17,153 nt of DNA, taken from contig JAHIEH010000039.1 of NCBI GenBank assembly GCA_018901675.1, forward strand, positions 1 to 17,153. The letters run 5' to 3'. The notes beneath the pieces are model-generated. The model saw nothing but the letters and a program-made list of their open reading frames with translations. It was not told the origin of the DNA and did not search any database. This DNA comes from Nanobdellota archaeon. Lineage in GTDB: Archaea; Nanobdellota; Nanobdellia; Pacearchaeales; GW2011-AR1. Shown piece by piece: positions 11,725 to 17,153 of this stretch (position 1 is its first letter; every line of letters begins with the position of its first letter). Made by a program: the position numbers and the translations under genes.

Positions 11725-12804
11725 ATGGTATTAGATTTTGCAAAAGAAGCAATACAAAACGTAGACACTCACAGCATTAACTTTGATGAATTGAAAGCAG
11801 GAAAAGCAAATATCAAAGTTATTGGAGTTGGTGGAATGGGTTGCAATGGAATAACCTGGCTTTTTAACAAAGGCATTAATGGCGCTACAATCTATGGAGC
11901 AAATACAGACGCTTTGCACTTAAGTGTTACCAAGGCAGATGAGAAAATCCTTATTGGAAAGGAATTGACAAGAGGATTGGGCTGCGGAGGAATGCCTCAA
12001 AGAGGACGAGAAGCTGCAAAAGAAGCTATTGTAGACATTAAGAAAGCAATTTCTGCTGCAGATATGGTATTTATCGTTGCTGGACTTGGCGGTGGCACAG
12101 GGACAGGAGCAGCGCCAGTAATAGCTCAGCTTGCTAAAGAGACAGGAGCAGTAGTTATTGGTGTTGTAACAATGCCTTTTGAATCTGAAAGAGCAAGAAT
12201 AGACAAAGCTGAATTTGGGCTTCAGGAATTAAGAGAAGTTGCAGATACAGTTATTGTTCTTGATAACAATAGATTAGTTGACATTGCAGGACAACTGCCA
12301 ATTGAACAAGCATTTGCTGTTGCTAATGAATTAGTAAGTACTATGATAAAAGGAATTGTAGAAACAATTACTTTGCCAAGTTTAATCAACTTAGATTATG
12401 CCGATGTATCTGCTATCATGAAAGATGGCGGTGTTTCTGTTATTGGCATAGGTGAGTCGGATACACAAGATCGTGTTGTTGAAGCTGTCAAACAAGCCCT
12501 TACACATCCTCTACTTGACGTGGATTATACAGGTGCTAGCGGAGCTTTAATACATGTTACTTGCGGACCAGACCTTAAGTTAGAAGAATTTGACAACATA
12601 GGCAGAACTGTTTCAGAGAATTTGAGCCAAGACGCTCAAGTAATCATAGGAGCAAGAATCAGCAAAGACTTTACAGGAAAAGTAAGAGTAATAACTATAA
12701 TGACAGGTGTTAAGAGTCCCTATGTTTTAGGGCGGTCTGTTGAAGAACATTCACATCCTGCTGCTAGAGAGATGTCAGATTTAGGAATAGAAGTCTGGAA
12801 ATAA
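11725..12804 (+). CDS. ftsZ: Cell division GTPase FtsZ
   Basis: The 359-residue tubulin/FtsZ-family GTPase polymerises into the division ring at the membrane. Visible motifs: GVGGMGCNGI (P-loop-like N-terminal nucleotide contact), the tubulin signature GLGGGTGTGAAP that contacts the phosphates, TMPFESERARIDKAEFGL, DNNRL, and the T7 loop NLDYADVSAIM whose acidic residue completes GTP hydrolysis in the next subunit. The C-terminal domain ends quickly after MTGVKSPYVLG with a short tail closing in DLGIEVWK, as in archaeal FtsZ; no SepF-binding peptide can be assigned with certainty. Cys in GCNGI and GCGGM replaces more usual residues. Whether it is the FtsZ1 or FtsZ2 type is not assigned here. 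It is a single-gene unit with a clear terminator. Confidence 0.95.
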   Translation: MVLDFAKEAIQNVDTHSINFDELKAGKANIKVIGVGGMGCNGITWLFNKGINGATIYGANTDALHLSVTKADEKILIGKELTRGLGCGGMPQRGREAAKEAIVDIKKAISAADMVFIVAGLGGGTGTGAAPVIAQLAKETGAVVIGVVTMPFESERARIDKAEFGLQELREVADTVIVLDNNRLVDIAGQLPIEQAFAVANELVSTMIKGIVETITLPSLINLDYADVSAIMKDGGVSVIGIGESDTQDRVVEAVKQALTHPLLDVDYTGASGALIHVTCGPDLKLEEFDNIGRTVSENLSQDAQVIIGARISKDFTGKVRVITIMTGVKSPYVLGRSVEEHSHPAAREMSDLGIEVWK

Positions 12805-12839
12805 ACCTATTAATTTATTGAATTCATTTTTTTATTTTT

Positions 12840-12880
12840 AGCCAGCTTTTGGCTGGCTTTCTATTTTTTATTTTTTGGGT
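12840..12880 (+). terminator. ftsZ terminator
   Basis: AGCCAGC/GCTGGCT hairpin with a TTTTG loop at 12840-12858, followed by a T-rich run (TTCTATTTTTTATTTTTT), 35 nt after the ftsZ stop. Confidence 0.8.
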
Positions 12881-12890
12881 TTTTGAGAAA

Positions 12891-12900
12891 GTTTAAATAT
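12891..12900 (+). promoter_or_regulatory. Promoter of the C25-like peptidase gene
   Basis: GTTTAAATAT is centred about 25 nt before the ATG at 12921. Confidence 0.6.
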
Positions 12901-12920
12901 GTTTTATTCTTTAACAAGTT

Positions 12921-14717
12921 ATGAATAAAAAGAGGAAGAGGCAGTTAGTTTTGACTATACTCATTATCGTGATTATCTTATTTTTAGGATATATTGTCTA
13001 TTGTTCTGGAGTTTTAAATAAACTAACTGGTAATGTGGTAGCATCAAAAACTCAAAAATATAATTTAACTTGTTCTAAGACTTATTTTAAAGCATGGCAT
13101 ATTTCAAAATGCCAAGAAAACAGATGTGGAAATGATGAATATGTCAAATGTGAAAGTAAGAAAACAGGATTTTTGTTCAGGAAAAGAACTTATTATAGAG
13201 AAGTTTGTGAACAAACTTATTCTACTACATGTGTAGAAAACCCGATTTGTAGAAGGGGGTATAAAGAAATTAAGAAAGAAGTTTGTGTAGAAGAACAAGT
13301 ACAACCCGCAAATATGTTAATATTTATTTCGCCACAATATTCAGAAGATACAGACATTTTAAATTCAATAAACAAGTATGTCGTTGCTGTTAAAAAGAAT
13401 TTAGATTGGAATACCAAAATAATAAAATTAGACTCCATTACTAACAAAATGGACTGGATTGATAAAAAGATTGAAAGTTTATATAATTCAGATAAAATTA
13501 TCGTAGCAATGATGGTCGGAGAAGATGTTAAAACCCCTTTGGGTGAAGAAGCTCATGGGAATCAAGAATCACCTTTTGTTTCCACATGGGCCGATACAAA
13601 TGAGGGAATCAATGATTATTCTTGTAAATCGTGTAGTTGTTGTAAAGATTATACACCAGAAGTTGCAATTTCATTAATATACCCGAATAATAACTTGGCA
13701 TATTCTACTAAAAAGAACCAAATTATTTCAACATTTAATAAATTTGCACAACAAAAACAAGATTATGGTAATGATATTAATTTGTTTATGTCTGAAGAGT
13801 TTTCTACTGGTAGTGGCAACAAAGGATTTAGTTTTTCTCCCTTTGGAAAATTATACCTCTCTGGGAATCTAAACACAAAAATAAATCCCACTGAATCGGA
13901 TATATTTAATTCATTATCAAAATCATGGAAAATTTATGTTGCAGAGGGGCATGCAGATCCATCTAGAACTATTACTAATGATGATTATTCTGCTCAGTTT
14001 TATTCTAAATATCTAACCGATTTAGATACGGCTTTATACCTCTCAAATGGTTGTTTTACAAGCGGATGGTTTGTTGATTCTTCTTTAAATAATAACAATC
14101 TTTTAGATCCGCCAATTACTTCTGATTGGTATGGTAATTATATTTTAATTAATTCTTATATCAGAACTGAATTTAATGGTGGTGAAGGTCCTGATTTTAC
14201 ATATTGTGTTGCAAAAATGATAGCCCAAGGAAAAACTATGGCAGAAATATTTATTAGTTGTAACAAAAATACTGGAGGAGTAGTTATGTTTGGTGATCCA
14301 TCATTAAGGTTTGAATTATTTTCACAATCTCCCTCACCTGCCCTTGAGGTATGGTATGATGATATTACAACCACTGGGAGCGTGAATATAAATGAGAATA
14401 CAACTCTGAATATTAAAGTAAGAAATACAGGGAACCTAAACACAACGGCGGATATATATGTATATGATGCAACTAATCAGTTTGATTTAATAGGAAGTGG
14501 GAATACAATTTATTATTCAAGATTAGATGGCAGAACTGATTTAGAAATTTGTAAAAAGGATAATTCAGCTATTAAAAATAATAATTTTGCTTCATTTAGT
14601 TGTACTTGGAAACCAACTAACTCAGTAAATCATATTGTAATAAGGGTGTTTAACAAAGGTCAAGTAGAATTAAACTGGCTTGATAACGGTAACGATATTG
14701 TAATTGTGGCCAGTTGA
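12921..14717 (+). CDS. Membrane-anchored, secreted C25 (gingipain-like) cysteine peptidase candidate
   Basis: A 598-residue surface protein. A lysine-rich N-terminus and one hydrophobic helix at about residues 8-30 are followed by LTGNVV, a junction I associate with DPANN secreted proteins. Residues 51-122 hold eight cysteines (51, 64, 69, 77, 96, 104, 110, 122), likely a disulfide-bonded module. From about 130 to 465 there is a caspase-fold region: ANMLIFISPQY start, His344 in VAEGHAD after KIYV, Cys378 in LYLSNGCFTSGWF, and GVVMFGDPSLRF, the order and closing motif seen in peptidase C25. The exact GHG is GHA here. A C-terminal beta domain (about 475-598, LNIKVRNTGN) resembles CARDB-type repeats. 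It may cleave or process other surface proteins. Arg/Lys specificity as in gingipains cannot be inferred. Confidence 0.7.
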   Translation: MNKKRKRQLVLTILIIVIILFLGYIVYCSGVLNKLTGNVVASKTQKYNLTCSKTYFKAWHISKCQENRCGNDEYVKCESKKTGFLFRKRTYYREVCEQTYSTTCVENPICRRGYKEIKKEVCVEEQVQPANMLIFISPQYSEDTDILNSINKYVVAVKKNLDWNTKIIKLDSITNKMDWIDKKIESLYNSDKIIVAMMVGEDVKTPLGEEAHGNQESPFVSTWADTNEGINDYSCKSCSCCKDYTPEVAISLIYPNNNLAYSTKKNQIISTFNKFAQQKQDYGNDINLFMSEEFSTGSGNKGFSFSPFGKLYLSGNLNTKINPTESDIFNSLSKSWKIYVAEGHADPSRTITNDDYSAQFYSKYLTDLDTALYLSNGCFTSGWFVDSSLNNNNLLDPPITSDWYGNYILINSYIRTEFNGGEGPDFTYCVAKMIAQGKTMAEIFISCNKNTGGVVMFGDPSLRFELFSQSPSPALEVWYDDITTTGSVNINENTTLNIKVRNTGNLNTTADIYVYDATNQFDLIGSGNTIYYSRLDGRTDLEICKKDNSAIKNNNFASFSCTWKPTNSVNHIVIRVFNKGQVELNWLDNGNDIVIVAS

Positions 14718-14770
14718 ATATAATCGAGGATAAGCTTGATTAAAAAATAAAAGAACTTGGGCACCAGCTC

Positions 14771-14804
14771 GAGTTGAGAAATCAACTCTATTTAGTATTT
14801 TATT
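14771..14804 (+). terminator. Terminator hairpin after the peptidase gene
   Basis: A perfect 7-bp stem GAGTTGA/TCAACTC with a GAAA (GNRA) tetraloop at 14771-14788 is followed by TATTTAGTATTTTATT. It lies between the convergent peptidase and nitroreductase genes and may serve both, as the reverse strand folds as well. Confidence 0.6.
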
Positions 14805-15360
14805 AAGCATTTACTCTCTTTAAAGGTTTCATATGCTTTTCTTCCCATTTGTTGAAATACAGAAAAGATTCAACATCTGGCTTGATTCTTCTTGTTGTGA
14901 TTTTCCCTAATTCATATCCCACCGGGAAAATAGCTTCCACATTGATGTTTTTTGGAATGCCCAACTCCCTTTTAATACTTTCTTCTACAAAATCACCAAC
15001 CCAGCAAGTGGATAAGCCGGCATCTTCAAGAGCAAGAAGCAAATTCTCAATTGCTGCTCCTATTTGTTGCTTATTGTAAATTTTTCCTTGTTCTTTATAA
15101 GAATTAGTTAATCTTGAAGGGTCAGAGCATACAACAACAACATACCCTGCATGACCTACAAAATCCTGCTGGCATGCATCTGCGATTTTTTGTATTTTTT
15201 CTTTGTCATCTACAAGGATTACTTTTAAGGTTAGATTATTTCCTGCTGTCGGTGCATATTTCATTGCGTCTATTGCCTCAATAATCTTTCTCCAATCAGG
15301 TTTTTTGTCTTTAAATTTTCTGACACTTCTCCTTTGTTTTATTGCTTTGCTAAGTTCCAT
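14803..15360 (-). CDS. Nitroreductase-family flavoprotein
   Basis: A 185-residue FMN-dependent nitroreductase-family protein. The N-terminus LSKAIKQRRSVRKFKDKKP is the classic FMN phosphate-binding start with its RRSxR motif; MKYAPTAGNN matches the APSAGNxQ substrate/FMN loop; and GAAIENLLLALEDAGLSTCWVGDF matches the AAxNxxLAAxxxGLGxxW helix. The end IFPVGYELGK is also typical. Family members reduce nitro groups, quinones or flavins with NAD(P)H as homodimers; the physiological substrate is not evident. The start at 15360 is supported by the TATA-like region at 15381-15390. Downstream on this strand it converges on the peptidase gene. Confidence 0.9.
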   Translation of the reverse strand: MELSKAIKQRRSVRKFKDKKPDWRKIIEAIDAMKYAPTAGNNLTLKVILVDDKEKIQKIADACQQDFVGHAGYVVVVCSDPSRLTNSYKEQGKIYNKQQIGAAIENLLLALEDAGLSTCWVGDFVEESIKRELGIPKNINVEAIFPVGYELGKITTRRIKPDVESFLYFNKWEEKHMKPLKRVNA

Positions 15361-15380
15361 GAATTATCAAGGAAAGAGGG

Positions 15381-15390
15381 ATATAAAAAG
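15381..15390 (-). promoter_or_regulatory. Nitroreductase promoter
   Basis: On the minus strand CTTTTTATAT is centred about 25 nt before the ATG at 15360. Confidence 0.55.
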
Positions 15391-15413
15391 GTTTTTGAAA
15401 TTAAGAACATAAA

Positions 15414-15522
15414 CGTCCCAGGCTGGACTCGAACCAACGACCCTCTGATTAACAGTCAGATGCTCTACCTATTGCTCCTTCTCTTGCGCTTTTAGGACAA
15501 GAAAAGTCTGAGCTACTGGGAC
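15414..15522 (-). tRNA. tRNA-Asn(GUU) with a D-loop intron
   Basis: After removal of 36 nt the gene gives a perfect 73-nt cloverleaf: acceptor GTCCCAG/CTGGGAC, D stem GCTC/GAGC, anticodon stem TCTGA/TCAGA around CTGTTAA (anticodon GTT, Asn), T arm GTTGG-TTCGAGT-CCAGC, and discriminator G73, as usual for tRNA-Asn. CCA is not encoded. Exon 1 is 15522-15508 (positions 1-15) and exon 2 is 15471-15414 (16-73). A TATA-like CTTATAAAAG at 15552-15561, inside the overlapping nuclease gene, lies about 34 nt upstream and could drive the tRNA independently. Confidence 0.93.
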
Positions 15523-16260
15523 AAATTCTTCCGGTCCTAAAACCAGATTATCTTTTATAAGATTATAATATCTATTTAAGCTTTTTGGAATTACTACAAA
15601 TACCTTATATCTCTTCTTTAATCTCTTTATCTTCTCTTTTAATTTGTATGCTTTTATCTCCCCCCCCCACATAGTACATTCAATAATAATCTTGTTGTTT
15701 ATCAAAAAATCAGGGAAGAAATATCTCTTTCCAATGTTTATTAATGGTTCGTATTCGTAAGGGATATTTAAATCAAATAAGATATCTGCTACCTGTTTTT
15801 CTAATATATTCCTTACTTTTTCCCCTTTTTTTGTTGAATATTTATAATGCCCTACCTTTTTGAATCTAGAATACTGAATTGTATAATATTCCTTAGGTTT
15901 ATTTTTTTTCATCAATCTATGCCATTCTTTTAATTTTAACGCGGCATTTTCTCTGGCTAATTTTAAACCACTTTCAAAAGTCCCTTTTTTCTTCTTTACT
16001 TTAACACAATTCTTACCGCCGATAACCTGCCTCCAATTCTTTTCTAATCTTTCATATGGCATTAACTCTTTATCATTTATTCTTAAAAAACAGATAATTT
16101 TTTTAAATCGGTCTTCTCGAATAGTACTGAGGTTACTATAGTTTACTATTGATGAACGAGGAATACCAAGAATTTTGGACAACTCTCTATATGAACCTGC
16201 TTTTTTTATAGCTTTATTTATTATCTCTTTTTGTTTATCCTCTTTTAATCGAATATACAT
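15469..16260 (-). CDS. PD-(D/E)XK-like nuclease overlapping tRNA-Asn, probable homing-type endonuclease
   Basis: A 263-residue protein. Residues 10-60 (AIKKAGSYRELSKILGIPRSSIVNYSN) form a helix-turn-helix. Residues about 150-225 fit a PD-(D/E)XK core: Glu154 in EKQVADILFDLNIPYEYEP, Pro183-Asp184 in FFPDFLINN, and Glu194 in IIIECTMWGG. The Lys of the canonical D/E-x-K is replaced by Thr; a nearby Lys (203 or 206) might substitute. This resembles Vsr/homing-type nucleases. Residues 247-251 (VPVAQ) are encoded by tRNA-Asn exon 1 and residues 252-263 by its intron; the TAG stop is the first three bases of exon 2. A TATA box (16281-16290) is centred 25 nt before the ATG. A run of nine G encodes the Trp-Gly-Gly after ECT. 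I infer a mobile endonuclease tied to the tRNA; cleavage activity is unproven. Confidence 0.75.
   Translation of the reverse strand: MYIRLKEDKQKEIINKAIKKAGSYRELSKILGIPRSSIVNYSNLSTIREDRFKKIICFLRINDKELMPYERLEKNWRQVIGGKNCVKVKKKKGTFESGLKLARENAALKLKEWHRLMKKNKPKEYYTIQYSRFKKVGHYKYSTKKGEKVRNILEKQVADILFDLNIPYEYEPLINIGKRYFFPDFLINNKIIIECTMWGGEIKAYKLKEKIKRLKKRYKVFVVIPKSLNRYYNLIKDNLVLGPEEFVPVAQTFLVLKAQEKEQ
15472..15507 (-). other. 36-nt tRNA intron between positions 15 and 16
   Basis: The intron folds into a 9-bp stem CUUUUCUUG/CAAGAGAAG (one G-U) with an 11-nt loop. Next to it, exon-1 GCUC (D-stem strand, positions 10-13) can pair with a GAGC near the intron's 3' end, with 3-nt bulges AGA and AAU. This is a bulge-helix-bulge lacking the outer exon helix (relaxed form). 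Cutting after the second base of each bulge yields exactly the exons that make a normal D-arm. The site, in the D-loop, is non-canonical, since most archaeal tRNA introns sit at 37/38. Confidence 0.85.
15552..15561 (-). promoter_or_regulatory. Possible internal promoter for tRNA-Asn
   Basis: CTTATAAAAG on the minus strand, within the nuclease coding region, about 34 nt upstream of tRNA position 1; a transcript would have a short 5' leader for RNase P. AT-rich coding sequence makes chance occurrence possible. Confidence 0.45.
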
Positions 16261-16280
16261 TTATTTATGAATAGATTAAC

Positions 16281-16290
16281 CTTTATAAAT
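16281..16290 (-). promoter_or_regulatory. Nuclease gene promoter
   Basis: On the minus strand ATTTATAAAG is centred about 25 nt before the ATG at 16260, in the 59-nt gap after the KH gene. Confidence 0.65.
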
Positions 16291-16319
16291 TCTACTTCCA
16301 TATTGGGCTAACAGGACAA

Positions 16320-16838
16320 TCACTTTTTGTTTTTTATTTCCTTTTTTAGCCCTAAATCAATTATTTCTTGTGGCTGGTGCTTTTCAAGAAATTTATAAAC
16401 ATTCGCCTGCTTTGAGCCTTTTATCAAAGAGATAATGCTCTGCTGTGCATTTTCAATATACTCTGAATCGCCGATGATGCCGACTTCATTGTCTTTTAAT
16501 TCCAAGTGGCATTTGGTCAAGCCACAGAGAGTTTTAATTGTTTTTCCTTTTTTTCCAATAATCCTTGCCCTTATTCTTTCTAAATCTTTTCTTTTTGTAA
16601 ATTGTTTTATGTGAATTATCTCAAAGATAAAGTCTTCTTCTTTTATGAGGAGCGCTATTTTAACTGGAAATCCTAAATTTATTGCTTCCATTACTCTCTC
16701 TGCTACATGCTCATCTATAGCATCACCTTCTATATAGACTGCATTTTCTTTTTGGGCTATTTTAATATTAAGCCTTTTTTCCAGAGCTTTTCTATTTTTT
16801 AACACTTTTTCGAGCGTTTCGCAATATATTTCTTTCAT
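16320..16838 (-). CDS. KH-domain RNA-binding protein (Pno1/KRR1-like)
   Basis: The 172-residue protein has two KH-like domains. The first, about residues 20-80, is degenerate and without a GXXG loop. The second, about 82-155, has the RNA-binding loop IIGKKGKTIKTLC (GKKG at 95-98) followed by CHLELKDNEVGIIGD and the closing GSKQANVYKFLEKH, which matches the Gly...Val-Tyr-x-x-Leu-Glu ending of archaeal Pno1/Dim2-like proteins. Relatives bind the 3' end of pre-16S/18S rRNA during small-subunit assembly. A TATA-like CTTTTTAATA at 16859-16868 precedes the ATG by 25 nt. The nuclease gene follows on the same strand with its own promoter. Confidence 0.88.
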   Translation of the reverse strand: MKEIYCETLEKVLKNRKALEKRLNIKIAQKENAVYIEGDAIDEHVAERVMEAINLGFPVKIALLIKEEDFIFEIIHIKQFTKRKDLERIRARIIGKKGKTIKTLCGLTKCHLELKDNEVGIIGDSEYIENAQQSIISLIKGSKQANVYKFLEKHQPQEIIDLGLKKEIKNKK

Positions 16839-16858
16839 GTTTATAGTAAAGATAGTAG

Positions 16859-16868
16859 TATTAAAAAG
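16859..16868 (-). promoter_or_regulatory. KH-protein gene promoter
   Basis: CTTTTTAATA on the minus strand, centred about 25 nt before the ATG at 16838. Confidence 0.55.
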
Positions 16869-16880
16869 TTTTTGGATGCT

Positions 16881-16899
16881 CGTTTATTTGTTATAAACG
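16881..16899. other. Hairpin upstream of the KH-protein promoter
   Basis: CGTTTAT/ATAAACG with a TTGTT loop, about 12 nt behind the TATA-like element. It could be an operator or the 3'-end hairpin of the gene entering from the right edge, though that gene ends 130 nt away. Between 16900 and 17029 I see nothing further. Confidence 0.35.
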
Positions 16900-17029
16900 G
16901 GAGGGGTTATTATATTTGTAGACATAAACTTTAATGTTAAATCTAATTGGCAGGAGTTATAGTTATAATTAATTGTTAATTTGTTGATCGAAATTGTTAA
17001 GAGAAGACTATTGTAATTATTGTACTTCC

Positions 17030-17153
17030 TTAAAATCCAGTATCCTCAGTTTTCAGGTATCCTTTGTTTTTTAGCCAGTCTATTTGTGTTGGATTGTACT
17101 TAAACAGAATATCCCCCTTATCTTTGTCAAATTCCCATTGCTGGACAATAACT
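17030..17153 (-). CDS. C-terminal fragment of an unidentified protein
   Basis: Forty codons and a TAA stop enter from the right edge on the minus strand: WEFDKDKGDILFKYNPTQ followed by IDWLKNKGYLKTEDTGF. The composition is protein-like (balanced charged and aromatic residues, ordinary codon use for the window). The last residues could form a helix-turn of a C-terminal tail. I do not recognise the family; most of the gene lies outside. Confidence 0.55.
   Translation of the reverse strand, partial: VIVQQWEFDKDKGDILFKYNPTQIDWLKNKGYLKTEDTGF

Noticed and set aside
15414..15522. tRNA-Asn as a disrupted pseudogene
   Set aside because: Removal of the 36 nt at a bulge-helix-bulge-like site restores every stem, the anticodon and the discriminator exactly, so an intron explains it better than damage.

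Overview
This AT-rich window looks like the chromosome of an archaeon, most likely a small-genome DPANN lineage of the Woesearchaeota/Pacearchaeota type (inference). The sequence shows a TATA box (TTTATAAA, TTTTTAAA or similar) centred about 25-26 nt before the ATG of nearly every first gene, which implies leaderless mRNAs. Shine-Dalgarno sites are clear only for gatA and ftsZ. Content agrees: a Taw3 wyosine enzyme, archaeal FtsZ, a Pno1/KRR1-like KH protein, a tRNA-Asn with a bulge-helix-bulge-like intron, and a secreted protein with a Thr-Gly-Asn-Val sequence just after its membrane anchor.

Layout. 1-785: 3' part of a LAGLIDADG endonuclease gene. 849-1042: structured repeat. 1052-1948 (-): Fic protein, divergent from a small LysM-like membrane protein (2221-2550). 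2742-3380 (-): methyltransferase flanked by a 25/26-nt direct repeat. 3554-5422: bacterial-type tRNA-guanine transglycosylase and a metallophosphoesterase. 5457-7124: gatC-like/gatA operon without gatB. 7196-7389: second copy of the structured repeat, inverted relative to the first. 7423-9618: overlapping operon of a DedA membrane protein, an alpha/beta-hydrolase-glycosyltransferase fusion and a small membrane protein. 9742-11271: UPF0173-type metallo-hydrolase, Taw3, and a small Cys/His protein. 11272-11724: repeats and the regulatory region of ftsZ. 11725-12804: ftsZ with a terminator. 12921-14717: secreted, membrane-anchored C25 (gingipain-like) peptidase candidate. 14803-15360 (-): nitroreductase. 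15414-16260 (-): tRNA-Asn overlapped by a PD-(D/E)XK-like nuclease gene. 16320-16838 (-): KH protein. 17030-17153 (-): 3' end of an unidentified gene.

Two things stand out. First, the nuclease gene at the right end reads in frame through the whole tRNA-Asn 5' exon and through a 36-nt intron in the tRNA D-loop, and its stop codon is the first three bases of the 3' exon. Nuclease, tRNA and intron therefore look like one compact selfish unit. Second, a family of multi-hairpin elements ending in a TCAAGAAT.../...ATTCTTGACAT stem lies just downstream of four genes, always in the sense orientation. Compensatory base changes occur in the terminal stem, which suggests a 3'-end RNA structure rather than a transposon. 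RNA-related genes recur (gatCA, tgt, taw3, KH protein, tRNA-Asn), but nothing shows they are co-regulated.
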